Below are positions 17,857-25,981 of a DNA stretch of 64,000 bases, piece after piece. Location of the stretch: assembly GCF_900110105.1 (NCBI RefSeq), contig NZ_FOCL01000008.1, positions 279,349 through 343,348 on the forward strand. The letters run 5' to 3'. The DNA comes from Mucilaginibacter gossypiicola (GTDB lineage Bacteria; Bacteroidota; Bacteroidia; Sphingobacteriales; Sphingobacteriaceae). The translations under genes were made by a program, and so were the position numbers. The first letter of the stretch is position 1. Every line of letters begins with the position of its first letter. The notes below the pieces were generated by a model that saw only the letters and a list, made by a program, of their open reading frames with translations, was not told the DNA's origin and made no database searches.

Positions 17857-17888
17857 CCGTCCCTTTCGGGGGAGAAATATGCCTTGAA

Positions 17889-17906
17889 CGAAGCCCTACT
17901 GCTTCG
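17889..17906 (+). promoter_or_regulatory. Leader hairpin before the L3 gene
   Basis: CGAAGC (17889-17894) and GCTTCG (17901-17906) form a 6-bp hairpin in the transcribed leader, ending 24 bases before the L3 start and directly before an alternative in-frame ATG at 17907. It could take part in feedback control of the operon by a ribosomal protein; that is inference only. Confidence 0.35.
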
Positions 17907-17930
17907 ATGGGCACAAAAACAATTAAAAAA

Positions 17931-18548
17931 ATGTCAGGAATTATTGGTAAAAAAGTAGGAATGACCAGCATTTTCGACGAGACAGGGAAAAACATTCCTT
18001 GTACAGTAATCGAAGCTGGCCCTTGCGTAGTAACACAAGTTAGGTCTGTGGAAACAGACGGATACGCTGCTGTTCAGTTAGCGTATGGCGACAAAAAGGA
18101 AAAAAACACTTCTGCCCCTTTAAAAGGACACTTCCAGAAAGCCAACACCGCTCCAAAGCGTAAATTGGTTGAATTCAAAACTTTCGAAGATCAAAAATCA
18201 TTAGGCGACACCGTTACTGTCGAGATTTTTGCTGCGGGAGATTTTGTTGATGTGGTAGGTACCTCAAAAGGTAAGGGTTTTCAGGGTGTGGTAAAACGTC
18301 ATGGTTTTGGCGGTGTGGGTATGCAAACTCACGGTCAGCATAACCGTTTACGTGCGCCAGGTTCTTTGGGTGCGTCATCATGGCCTTCACGTGTATTTAA
18401 AGGTATGCGTATGGCTGGTCAAACCGGAAATGTTCGCGTTAAAGTACAAAACCTTGAAGTAGTTAAGGTTTTCGCTGAGCAGAATCTGTTAGTAGTTAAA
18501 GGTTCCATCCCCGGAGCTAAGGGTTCATTTGTAATAGTGGATAAATAA
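17931..18548 (+). CDS. rplC: 50S ribosomal protein L3
   Basis: The start MSGIIGKKVGMTSIF is the usual L3 N-terminus, so the ATG at 17931 is preferred over one at 17907; this gives 205 residues. The internal loop GGVGMQTHGQHNRLRAPGSLG is the extension that reaches toward the peptidyl transferase centre, followed by RVFKGMRMAGQTG. L3 starts 23S rRNA folding with L24. Here it is the first gene of the S10/spc/alpha block, directly after a strong promoter; the S10 gene that normally precedes it is not present. Confidence 0.97.
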   Translation: MSGIIGKKVGMTSIFDETGKNIPCTVIEAGPCVVTQVRSVETDGYAAVQLAYGDKKEKNTSAPLKGHFQKANTAPKRKLVEFKTFEDQKSLGDTVTVEIFAAGDFVDVVGTSKGKGFQGVVKRHGFGGVGMQTHGQHNRLRAPGSLGASSWPSRVFKGMRMAGQTGNVRVKVQNLEVVKVFAEQNLLVVKGSIPGAKGSFVIVDK

Positions 18549-18549
18549 G

Positions 18550-19182
18550 ATGGAAGTTAACGTATTAAACGTATCAGGTAAACAAACAGGTGCCAAGGTG
18601 CAGCTTCCTGAATCGATCTTCGGTATTGAGCCAAATGATCACGCTATCTATCTTGATGTTAAGCAATATCTTGCTAATCAACGTCAGGGTACACACAAAT
18701 CAAAACAGCGTAATGAGATTGCAGGTTCAACCCGCAAGCTATATAAGCAAAAAGGTACAGGCGGTGCCCGTGCCGGTGGTATTAAATCACCATTATTTAA
18801 CGGTGGTGGCCGTGTATTCGGTCCGCAACCACGTGATTACAGCTTCAAATTAAACAAAAAGCTTAAATCACTGGCCCGTAACTCTGCTTTATCATACAAA
18901 GCAAAGGATAACAACATTTTAGTGTTAGAGGATTTTAATTTTGATAACATCAAAACTAAAAACTACATTAAGTTGGAGGCCGATTTGAATGTTACTAATG
19001 ATAAAACATTATTAGTAGTAGCAGGCGCTGAAAATAACAATGTTTATTTATCAAGCAGAAACCTGAAAAAAAGCAAAGTAATTTCTGTTGAGCAATTAAA
19101 CACTTATGATGTGTTGAATGCTGGCAAACTTTTGCTTACTACAGGTGCTGTTAAAACTTTGGAGGAAGCATTAGCTAAGTAA
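18550..19182 (+). CDS. rplD: 50S ribosomal protein L4
   Basis: The 210-residue product has the L4 pattern: the conserved arm QKGTGGARAGGIKSPLFNGG that lines the exit tunnel with L22, then GPQPRDYSFKLNKK, and a C-terminal alpha/beta domain ending in a LEEAL helix. L4 in E. coli also represses its own operon by binding the leader; whether that occurs here is unknown. It starts 1 base after the L3 stop codon. Confidence 0.96.
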   Translation: MEVNVLNVSGKQTGAKVQLPESIFGIEPNDHAIYLDVKQYLANQRQGTHKSKQRNEIAGSTRKLYKQKGTGGARAGGIKSPLFNGGGRVFGPQPRDYSFKLNKKLKSLARNSALSYKAKDNNILVLEDFNFDNIKTKNYIKLEADLNVTNDKTLLVVAGAENNNVYLSSRNLKKSKVISVEQLNTYDVLNAGKLLLTTGAVKTLEEALAK

Positions 19183-19184
19183 TT

Positions 19185-19475
19185 ATGGAAATTTTAAAAC
19201 AACCCCTACTTACTGAAAAAGTTACTCAGTTAACTGAAAAGCTTAACCGTTATGCTTTCAAAGTTGATCACAGGGCTAACAAAATTCAGATCAAAAATGC
19301 CATTGAGGCAATGTATGGTGTAAATATCACTGCGGTGAACACCATGAAATACGTCGGTAAACTAAAAACCCGCAATACTAAGGCTGGCGCTGTTCAAGGC
19401 CGTTCAGCTACTTACAAAAAAGCGATCGTTACGTTGAAGGACGGAGAAGTAATTGATTTTTACAGCAATATATAA
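19185..19475 (+). CDS. rplW: 50S ribosomal protein L23
   Basis: The 96-residue product begins MEILKQPLLTEKVTQLTEK and contains YAFKVDHRANKIQIKNAIE and VNTMKYVGKLKTR, the usual L23 sequence. L23 sits at the tunnel exit and docks trigger factor and SRP. It starts 2 bases after the L4 stop. Confidence 0.96.
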   Translation: MEILKQPLLTEKVTQLTEKLNRYAFKVDHRANKIQIKNAIEAMYGVNITAVNTMKYVGKLKTRNTKAGAVQGRSATYKKAIVTLKDGEVIDFYSNI

Positions 19476-19483
19476 TTATAGAA

Positions 19484-20311
19484 ATGGCAGTAAAGAGATT
19501 TAAACCGGTTACCCCGGGTACCCGCTTCAGAGTTGATGTATCTAACTCAGATATTACAACAAACGTTCCTGAAAAGTCGTTGGTTGTAGCAGCCAACACA
19601 AGATCGGGCGGTCGTAACAACAGCGGTAAAATGACTATGCGCTACTTAGGTGGTGGTCATAAACAAGCATACAGGTTAATTGATTTTAAACGTAACAAGT
19701 TTGATATCCCGGCAAAAGTTGCAACTATCGAGTACGATCCTAACCGTTCGGCACGTATAGCCCTGCTACACTTTGCTGATGGTGAGAAACGATACATGAT
19801 TGCTCCGGAAGGCTTAACAGTAGGTACAATTGTTACTGCAGGTGCTACAGCAGCTCCTGAAGTAGGTAACACTTTACCATTGAAAAATATCCCTCTTGGT
19901 TCAATTATCCACAACATTGAGTTAAATCCTGGCCAGGGTGGTGTAATTGCCCGCAGCGCCGGTACATACGCTCAATTGTCAGCACGTGATGGTAAATATG
20001 CTATCATTAAATTGCCTTCAGGCGAAACACGTATGATATTGTCAACTTGCTTGGCAACTATCGGTACCGTTTCAAATGGCGAAAGGGCAAATGCTGTGTT
20101 AGGTAAAGCAGGCCGTAACCGTTGGTTAGGCCGCAGGCCAAGGGTACGTGGTGTAGCCATGAACCCGGTAGATCACCCTATGGGTGGTGGTGAAGGCCGT
20201 GCCTCAGGTGGTCATCCACGTTCACGTAAAGGTTTATTGGCTAAAGGCTATAAAACTCGTGACAAGAAGAAAACATCGGATCGTTACATCATTGAAAGAA
20301 GGAAGAAATAA
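19484..20311 (+). CDS. rplB: 50S ribosomal protein L2
   Basis: The 275-residue product shows the L2 landmarks: TPGTRFRVDVS, RNNSGKMTMRYLGGGHK near residue 45, the central beta-barrel, and the C-terminal RPRVRGVAMNPVDHPMGGGE loop with the histidine implicated in peptidyl transfer. It ends RKGLLAKGYKTRDKKKTS. The last base of its stop codon is the first base of the S19 start, so the two are translationally coupled. Confidence 0.97.
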   Translation: MAVKRFKPVTPGTRFRVDVSNSDITTNVPEKSLVVAANTRSGGRNNSGKMTMRYLGGGHKQAYRLIDFKRNKFDIPAKVATIEYDPNRSARIALLHFADGEKRYMIAPEGLTVGTIVTAGATAAPEVGNTLPLKNIPLGSIIHNIELNPGQGGVIARSAGTYAQLSARDGKYAIIKLPSGETRMILSTCLATIGTVSNGERANAVLGKAGRNRWLGRRPRVRGVAMNPVDHPMGGGEGRASGGHPRSRKGLLAKGYKTRDKKKTSDRYIIERRKK

Positions 20312-20577
20312 TGGCTCGTTCAATAAAAAAAGGACCTTACATCGATCATAACTTAGACAAGAAAGTTATGGTGCTGAATGATGCAAATAAAAAATCAGTT
20401 GTAAAAACATGGTCACGTCGTTCCATGATCTCTCCTGATTTCGTTGGTCATACATTCGCTGTACACAACGGTAACAAGTTTATCCCTGTGTACGTAACAG
20501 AAAACATGGTTGGTCACAAGCTTGGAGAGTTTGCCCCAACCCGTACATTCCGCGGACACGCAGAAAAGAAAAAATAA
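20311..20577 (+). CDS. rpsS: 30S ribosomal protein S19
   Basis: The 88-residue product MARSIKKGPYIDHNLDKKV, then RRSMISPDFVGHTFAVHNG and GHKLGEFAPTRTFRGH, is typical S19. It forms a complex with S13 in the head of the small subunit. It overlaps the L2 stop by one base. Confidence 0.97.
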   Translation: MARSIKKGPYIDHNLDKKVMVLNDANKKSVVKTWSRRSMISPDFVGHTFAVHNGNKFIPVYVTENMVGHKLGEFAPTRTFRGHAEKKK

Positions 20578-20583
20578 CAGGCA

Positions 20584-21012
20584 ATGGAAGCAACAACAAA
20601 AATTAAAAAGTCTGTACTGATCAGGCAACAAAAAGAAGCTGCGAAAGCTCTTGTAGGCGGCGCTTCTGTTGCTAAGTTACAGGACTGTCCAACTTCACCA
20701 CGCAAAATGCGTTTGGTGGTTGATTTGATCCGCGGTGAAAACGTTGAGAAAGCGTTATACATATTAAAATTTACTAACAAAGAAGCTGCTATTCGTGTAG
20801 AGAAACTTTTGTTATCAGCAATCAAAAACTGGGAAGCAAAAAACGAAGGCAAACGTGTTGAAGACAGCAACCTTTTTGTTAAGGAAGTATCTGTAGGCGG
20901 TGGCCGTCAGTTAAAAAGGTTACGCCCTGCTCCGCAAGGAAGGGGATACCGTATCCGCAAACGCTCAAACCACGTAACACTTGTTGTGGATAGTAAAAAC
21001 GAAAACAATTAA
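20584..21012 (+). CDS. rplV: 50S ribosomal protein L22
   Basis: The 142-residue product contains CPTSPRKMRLVVDLIRGE and ALYILKFTNKEAA, and the beta-hairpin GGGRQLKRLRPAPQGRGYRI that extends into the exit tunnel and is the site of macrolide-resistance changes in other bacteria. The N-terminus is about 25 residues longer than in E. coli (MEATTKIKKSVLIRQQKEAA), as is usual in this phylum. Confidence 0.96.
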   Translation: MEATTKIKKSVLIRQQKEAAKALVGGASVAKLQDCPTSPRKMRLVVDLIRGENVEKALYILKFTNKEAAIRVEKLLLSAIKNWEAKNEGKRVEDSNLFVKEVSVGGGRQLKRLRPAPQGRGYRIRKRSNHVTLVVDSKNENN

Positions 21013-21018
21013 TTTGAA

Positions 21019-21882
21019 ATGGGACAGAAAGCACATCCAATAGGTAACAGGTTAGGAATCATCAGAGGTTGGGATTCTAACTGGTTCGGTGGTAACAACT
21101 ACTCCGACAAATTAGTTGAAGACGAAAAAATCCGCAAATACCTTTCAGCTCGTATTGCTAAAGGTGGTGTATCTAAAGTAGTTATTGAGCGTACTTTAAA
21201 ACGCATTACCGTAACTATCCACACTGCCCGTCCGGGTATTGTGATCGGTAAAGGCGGTCAGGAAGTTGACAAGATCAAAGAAGAGTTGAAAAAACTTACT
21301 AAAAAAGAAGTTCAGATCAACATTTTCGAGATCAAACGCCCTGAGCTTGATGCACAATTAGTAGCAGAAGGCATTGCAAAACAATTAGAAGCACGTATCT
21401 CTTTCCGTCGTGCCATGAAAACCACAATCGCTGCAACCATGCGTATGGGTGCCGAAGGTATCAAGGTAATGACTTCAGGCCGTTTAGGTGGCGCTGAGAT
21501 GGCACGTAGCGAGCAATATAAAGAAGGCAGGATTCCTTTGCACACTTTCCGTGCTGACATTGACTACGCATTGGCAGAAGCATTAACTACCTATGGTAAA
21601 ATAGGTGTTAAAGTTTGGATCTGCAAAGGCGAGGTTTATGGCAAACGCGATCTTTCTCCAAACATTGGCGGTACCAGCAGCGCAAGCGGCAAAGGTGGCA
21701 GGCCAGAAGGCGGTGCGCCAGGCTTTGGTGGCCGTGGTAACGAAAGAGGCGGCGAGCGCGGCGGTGAGCGTCGTGGCGACAGGAAACCAGGTGGCGACCG
21801 CCGTGGTGGTGGTAACAGGCCAGGTGGAAACCGTCCGGGTGGACAAGGTGGAAACCGCCCAGGTGGCCCAGGTAAGAGATAA
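21019..21882 (+). CDS. rpsC: 30S ribosomal protein S3 with Gly/Arg-rich tail
   Basis: Residues 1-215 are ordinary S3: GQKAHPIGNRLGIIRGWDSN, the KH domain with IVIGKGGQEVDK, and the C-terminal domain ending VKVWICKGEVYGKRDLSP. S3 forms part of the mRNA entry channel and has helicase activity with S4 and S5. At 287 residues it is longer than the roughly 210-235 usual in bacteria: residues about 216-287 are a low-complexity tail of RGG, GER and NRPGG repeats (for example GGRGNERGGERGGERRGD). The tail is strongly basic and probably disordered. Confidence 0.96.
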   Translation: MGQKAHPIGNRLGIIRGWDSNWFGGNNYSDKLVEDEKIRKYLSARIAKGGVSKVVIERTLKRITVTIHTARPGIVIGKGGQEVDKIKEELKKLTKKEVQINIFEIKRPELDAQLVAEGIAKQLEARISFRRAMKTTIAATMRMGAEGIKVMTSGRLGGAEMARSEQYKEGRIPLHTFRADIDYALAEALTTYGKIGVKVWICKGEVYGKRDLSPNIGGTSSASGKGGRPEGGAPGFGGRGNERGGERGGERRGDRKPGGDRRGGGNRPGGNRPGGQGGNRPGGPGKR

Positions 21883-21932
21883 TAATTAAAGTACAAGACA
21901 AATATCGAATAACGATATAAAAGCTTAAGAAA

Positions 21933-22355
21933 ATGCTACAGCCAAAAAGAACGAAGTTCAGAAAGATGCAAAAAGGCAGGATGAAAGGTTTAGCCACTCG
22001 TGGTGCTGAACTTTCATTCGGATCTTTTGGTGTTAAATCACTCGAAGCGGCATGGATCACCAGCCGTCAGATCGAGGCTGCACGTATCGCTGTAACACGT
22101 TTTATGAAACGTGAAGGACAGGTTTGGATCAGGATATTCCCTGACAAACCTGTAACTAAAAAACCTGCAGAGGTACGTATGGGTAAAGGTAAAGGTGCTC
22201 CTGAATACTGGGTTGCGGTAGTACGCCCCGGAAGGATCATTTTTGAAGCCGAAGGTGTACCTTTGGAAGTTGCTAAAGAGGCTTTACGCCTTGCAGCACA
22301 GAAATTACCAGTGCAAACTAAATTTATTGTACGTAGGGATTACGTAGAAGCATAA
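21933..22355 (+). CDS. rplP: 50S ribosomal protein L16
   Basis: The 140-residue product begins MLQPKRTKFRKMQKGRMKG and contains SFGSFGVKSLEAAWITSRQI, VWIRIFPDKPVTKKPAE and RMGKGKGAPEYWVAVV, typical L16. It helps position the A-site tRNA. A 50-base spacer separates it from S3 and 124 bases separate it from L29. Confidence 0.97.
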   Translation: MLQPKRTKFRKMQKGRMKGLATRGAELSFGSFGVKSLEAAWITSRQIEAARIAVTRFMKREGQVWIRIFPDKPVTKKPAEVRMGKGKGAPEYWVAVVRPGRIIFEAEGVPLEVAKEALRLAAQKLPVQTKFIVRRDYVEA

Positions 22356-22479
22356 ATTGAGGAGTTAGTTGAAGAGTTGTAAAGTTTTAATGTTGTGAAG
22401 TTGATGCCGAATTTCACCCATCATTAATAAAACGATACAACGTTTAAACTTGCCAACAGACAACAAATAACAAAGAAAA

Positions 22480-22689
22480 ATGAAGAACTCAGAAATTTTG
22501 GGCCTATCAACTGAAGAGATTGTTGCTAAAATCAGCGAGGAAAGGGCTACCCTAACCAAATTGAAATTTGCTCATGCAGTTTCAGCTATTGAGAACCCGT
22601 CCCGTATAACCAAAGTACGCAAAGGAATTGCTCAGTTAAATACTGAATTAACAAAACGTAAAGCGGCGGCCGCTTCTGAAAAGAATTAA
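22480..22689 (+). CDS. rpmC: 50S ribosomal protein L29
   Basis: The 69-residue product MKNSEILGLSTEEIVAKISE, then KLKFAHAVSAIENPSRI and VRKGIAQLNTELTKR, is the two-helix L29 protein next to the tunnel exit. A repeat-like spacer of 124 bases precedes it. Confidence 0.95.
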   Translation: MKNSEILGLSTEEIVAKISEERATLTKLKFAHAVSAIENPSRITKVRKGIAQLNTELTKRKAAAASEKN

Positions 22690-22709
22690 TTTTTTAAACA
22701 TTAGTAAAA

Positions 22710-22964
22710 ATGGAAAGAAATTTAAGAAAAACACGTACCGGCCTCGTAGTAAGCAACAAGATGGAAAAATCTATTGTTGTGGCCGTTGAGCGTAAGGTGA
22801 AACACCCTATCTATGGTAAATTCGTAAAGAAAACTACCAAATTCAAGGCTCATGATGAAAACAATACTTGTGGCGTAGGCGATACAGTATTGATCATGGA
22901 AACCCGCCCGCTGAGCAAAACCAAAAACTGGCGATTAGTTGAAATTTTAGAAAGGGCTAAATAA
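22710..22964 (+). CDS. rpsQ: 30S ribosomal protein S17
   Basis: The 84-residue product has the OB-fold sequence RKTRTGLVVSNKMEKSIVVA, HPIYGKFVKKTTKFKAHDE and DTVLIMETRPLSKTKNWRLV of S17, an early 16S binder. The next start follows its stop by 1 base. Confidence 0.96.
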   Translation: MERNLRKTRTGLVVSNKMEKSIVVAVERKVKHPIYGKFVKKTTKFKAHDENNTCGVGDTVLIMETRPLSKTKNWRLVEILERAK

Positions 22965-22965
22965 G

Positions 22966-23334
22966 ATGGTACAACAGGAATCAAGATTAACAGTAGCCGA
23001 CAATAGCGGCGCTAAAGAAGTTTTAGTGATCCGTGTATTAGGTGGTACCGGTAAAAGGTATGCATCAATCGGCGATAAAATTGTGGTTACCGTAAAAAGC
23101 GCTTTACCATCAGGTAACGTGAAAAAAGGTACCGTATCAAAAGCCGTAGTTGTGCGTACTAAAAAAGAGATCCGCAGAAAAGACGGTTCATATATCCGTT
23201 TCGACGATAACGCAGCTGTGTTGTTAAACAACCAGGACGAGCCAAGAGGTACACGTATCTTTGGCCCTGTTGCAAGGGAACTGCGCGAGAAACAATTTAT
23301 GAAAATTGTATCATTAGCACCGGAGGTATTGTAA
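22966..23334 (+). CDS. rplN: 50S ribosomal protein L14
   Basis: The 122-residue product MVQQESRLTVADNSGAKEVL, GGTGKRYASIGDKIVVTVK and GTRIFGPVARELREKQFMKI is typical L14. It forms an intersubunit bridge and is the target of the silencing factor RsfS. It opens the spc-type part of the block, with 1 base between it and its neighbours on either side. Confidence 0.97.
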   Translation: MVQQESRLTVADNSGAKEVLVIRVLGGTGKRYASIGDKIVVTVKSALPSGNVKKGTVSKAVVVRTKKEIRRKDGSYIRFDDNAAVLLNNQDEPRGTRIFGPVARELREKQFMKIVSLAPEVL

Positions 23335-23335
23335 C

Positions 23336-23665
23336 ATGGAAAAGAAAGTAAAATTAAAGATCCGTAAAGGCGACCTGGTTAAAGTTATCGCCGGCGATTC
23401 AAAAGGATCACAAGGCAAAATCGTTGAGGTTTTGGTAGATAAGAACAGGGCTATTGTTGAAGGTGCCAATATGGTATCAAAACATACTAAACCTAATGCT
23501 GCTAACCCTAACGGCGGAATTGTTAAACAAGAAGCTGCTATACATATTTCAAACCTAATGCTGGTTGATCCTAAAACAGGTAATACAACCCGTGTTGGCC
23601 GTCAGAAAAACGAAGCCGGCAAATTAGTAAGGGTAGCAAAAAAATCAGGGGAGGAAATTAAGTAA
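23336..23665 (+). CDS. rplX: 50S ribosomal protein L24
   Basis: The 109-residue product has the KOW motif near the N-terminus (KGDLVKVIAGDSKGSQGKIV) and MVSKHTKPNAANPNGGIV, the usual L24 sequence. With L3 it starts assembly of the large subunit. The final base of its stop is the first base of the L5 start codon. Confidence 0.96.
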   Translation: MEKKVKLKIRKGDLVKVIAGDSKGSQGKIVEVLVDKNRAIVEGANMVSKHTKPNAANPNGGIVKQEAAIHISNLMLVDPKTGNTTRVGRQKNEAGKLVRVAKKSGEEIK

Positions 23666-24228
23666 TGACTTACGTACCAAGATTAAAATCAAAATACAAG
23701 GAAGAGATCCGCACCGCACTGAAAGATAAATTTCAGTACAAAAGCGTAATGCAGGTTCCTAAATTGGAGAAAATTGCCATTAACCAGGGTGTAGGTGGTG
23801 CAACTACCGACAAGAAATTGATCGAGAACACCATCACTGAGTTAACTACCATCACTGGTCAGCAAGCAGTATCTTCAAAATCTAAAAAAGATATCTCAAA
23901 CTTTAAATTGCGTAAAAATATGCCGGTTGGCGTACGTGTTACCCTGCGTGACAACACAATGTATGAGTTTTTGGATCGTTTAATCGCTGTTGCCCTGCCA
24001 CGTATCCGTGATTTCAAAGGCATTAACGATAAAGGTTTTGACGGAAGAGGCAACTATACATTAGGTATTACTGAGCAAATTATCTTCCCTGAGATAAATA
24101 TTGATAAAATCAATAAAATCCAAGGTATGGATATTACCTTTGTAACCTCCGCAACAAACGATGTTGAAGCATTGGAGTTGTTGAAACAATTTGGTTTACC
24201 ATTTAAAAATCAAAATAGCAATGGCTAA
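23665..24228 (+). CDS. rplE: 50S ribosomal protein L5
   Basis: The 187-residue product shows KLEKIAINQGVGGATTDKKL, SKSKKDISNFKLRKNMPVG and GRGNYTLGITEQIIFPEI, typical L5, which binds 5S rRNA and contacts the P-site tRNA. Its end overlaps the S14 start by 8 bases. Confidence 0.97.
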   Translation: MTYVPRLKSKYKEEIRTALKDKFQYKSVMQVPKLEKIAINQGVGGATTDKKLIENTITELTTITGQQAVSSKSKKDISNFKLRKNMPVGVRVTLRDNTMYEFLDRLIAVALPRIRDFKGINDKGFDGRGNYTLGITEQIIFPEINIDKINKIQGMDITFVTSATNDVEALELLKQFGLPFKNQNSNG

Positions 24229-24490
24229 AGAAGGTGTAAAAGCACGTGAAGTAAAGCGCGCAAAATTAGTAGCTAAATTCGCTGAAAAAAGAGCTGCTTT
24301 GAAAGAAGCAGGTGATTACGCTGCTTTAGATAAATTACCAAAAGCATCATCACCGGTAAAATTGCACAACCGTTGCAAATTAACCGGCCGCCCTCGTGGT
24401 TATATGCGTCAGTTTGGCATTTCACGTGTTACATTCCGTGAAATGGCTCTTGAAGGCAAGATCCCGGGAGTAAAAAAAGCAAGCTGGTAA
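24221..24490 (+). CDS. rpsN: 30S ribosomal protein S14, zinc-free long form
   Basis: The true start is the ATG at 24221 (MAKEGVKAREVKRAKLV), which overlaps the L5 stop by 8 bases; this gives 89 residues. The zinc ribbon CxxC pairs of the short form are absent (only HNRCKLTGRPRGYMRQFGIS), so this is the zinc-independent type. S14 sits in the 30S head near S3 and S10. Confidence 0.95.
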   Translation: MAKEGVKAREVKRAKLVAKFAEKRAALKEAGDYAALDKLPKASSPVKLHNRCKLTGRPRGYMRQFGISRVTFREMALEGKIPGVKKASW

Positions 24491-24639
24491 GCAAAAGCTG
24501 AAAGCAAAAATGCGAAAAGCGTAAGGCATAAAAGCTTTAGGCTTTTTGCTTTATGCATTAAGCTTGAAATGAATGAATTAACCGATGGAAGGTCGCCCGG
24601 GATGTTACCGGAAGGAAACCACCGTCATAACACAATAAA
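24491..24639. other. Spacer between S14 and S8 with hairpin
   Basis: The 149-base spacer contains gcataaaagc (24526-24535) and gctttatgc (24548-24556), which pair with one bulge, plus several aaagc words. It is unusually long for a ribosomal operon spacer. No gene is visible. Confidence 0.5.
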
Positions 24640-25038
24640 ATGAATACAGATCCAATCGCAGATTATCTTACAAGAGTAAGGAATGCTATTAAAGCCAACC
24701 ACCGGGTTGTTGAAATTCCTGCATCAAATCTGAAGAAGGAAATCACTAAGGTGCTTTTCGACAAAGGTTACATTGCAAATTACAAGTTTGAGGAAAATGG
24801 TCCTCAGGGCACTATCAAAGTTGCTTTGAAATACCACCCGATAACTAAAATTTCTGCTATCCGCAGCATTTCGCGCATCAGCAAACCAGGTTTGAGGAAA
24901 TACGCAGGTATGGAAAACATGCCACGTGTATTAAATGGTTTAGGTATCGCCATCCTGTCAACTTCTAAAGGCGTTATGTCTGATAAAGAAGCTCGTCAGC
25001 AAAATGTTGGTGGTGAGGTTTTATGCTACGTTTATTAA
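24640..25038 (+). CDS. rpsH: 30S ribosomal protein S8
   Basis: The 132-residue product starts MNTDPIADYLTRVRNAIKAN and ends with the conserved LSTSKGVMSDKEARQQNVGG segment that binds 16S helix 21. In E. coli S8 represses the spc operon by binding its mRNA near L5. Length and sequence are ordinary. Confidence 0.97.
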   Translation: MNTDPIADYLTRVRNAIKANHRVVEIPASNLKKEITKVLFDKGYIANYKFEENGPQGTIKVALKYHPITKISAIRSISRISKPGLRKYAGMENMPRVLNGLGIAILSTSKGVMSDKEARQQNVGGEVLCYVY

Positions 25039-25055
25039 TCGAAGAAATTTAAGCA

Positions 25056-25613
25056 ATGTCAAGAGTAGGAAAAGCACCGATAGCACTGCCACAAGGAGTA
25101 ACCGTTACAGTTGCAGCAGATAATGTTGTTACCGTAAAAGGTCCTAAAGGCCAGTTGCAGCAGGCAATTGATAGCGATATCACTATTGCACAGGAAGACG
25201 GTCAGTTACTGGTTCAACGCCCGTCTGATCAAAAACGTCACAAAGCGTTACATGGTTTATACCGCGCGCTTTTAAATAACATGGTAATTGGTGTAACCGA
25301 AGGTTACAAAGTAACCCAGGAATTAGTGGGTGTAGGTTACCGTGCTACCAATACAGGCAATACATTAGATTTAGTGTTGGGTTTCTCTCACCACTACGTA
25401 TTTGAATTGCCACAAGAAATTAAAGTTACAACCACTGCTGATAAGGGTAAAAACCCAACCATCATCCTTGAGTCAATTGACAAACAGTTAATTGGTCAGG
25501 TAGCAGCTAAAATCCGTTCATTACGTGCTCCAGAGCCTTACAAAGGTAAAGGTATCAAGTTCCAGGGCGAGATTTTAAGAAGAAAAGCAGGTAAATCAGC
25601 ATCTAAAAAATAA
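25056..25613 (+). CDS. rplF: 50S ribosomal protein L6
   Basis: The 185-residue product MSRVGKAPIALPQGVTVTVA, the central KVTQELVGVGYRATNTGNTL and the C-terminal PEPYKGKGIKFQGEILRRK are the two-domain L6 pattern. It lies near the factor-binding site. Confidence 0.97.
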   Translation: MSRVGKAPIALPQGVTVTVAADNVVTVKGPKGQLQQAIDSDITIAQEDGQLLVQRPSDQKRHKALHGLYRALLNNMVIGVTEGYKVTQELVGVGYRATNTGNTLDLVLGFSHHYVFELPQEIKVTTTADKGKNPTIILESIDKQLIGQVAAKIRSLRAPEPYKGKGIKFQGEILRRKAGKSASKK

Positions 25614-25618
25614 TCGTC

Positions 25619-25969
25619 ATGGGAGCTAAACTATCAAGAAGAGACAGGATTAAAAAAGGCATCAGAAAACGCCTTTCAGGATCGTCAGAGCGTCCTCGCC
25701 TGTCAGTATTTAGAAGTAATAAAGGTATTTATGCGCAGATCATTGACGATGTAACCGGTAAAACTTTAGTTTCAGCATCATCTTTATCAAAAGATTTTGC
25801 CGCTGAAGGTACAAAATCAGATCAATCAGTAGCTGTAGGTAAATTAGTAGCTTCAAAAGCTATTGCTGCAGGTATTAAAGATGTGGTTTTCGACAGGAAC
25901 GGTTACCTGTACCATGGCCGTGTTAAGTCATTGGCCGAAGGTGCACGTGAAGGTGGTTTAAACTTTTAA
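25619..25969 (+). CDS. rplR: 50S ribosomal protein L18
   Basis: The 116-residue product has RLSVFRSNKGIYAQIIDDVT and VVFDRNGYLYHGRVKSLAEG, typical L18, a 5S rRNA binder in the central protuberance. It starts 5 bases after L6. Confidence 0.97.
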   Translation: MGAKLSRRDRIKKGIRKRLSGSSERPRLSVFRSNKGIYAQIIDDVTGKTLVSASSLSKDFAAEGTKSDQSVAVGKLVASKAIAAGIKDVVFDRNGYLYHGRVKSLAEGAREGGLNF

Positions 25970-25981
25970 TCGAAAAGAGAA

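Noticed and set aside
17907..17930. Earlier ATG for L3
   Set aside because: L3 conservation begins at MSGIIGKKVGMT; the extra eight residues are not part of the family.
21583..22060. Several long frames on both strands over the S3 tail
   Set aside because: They are shadows caused by the GC-rich repetitive tail of S3 (RGG and NRPGG codons).
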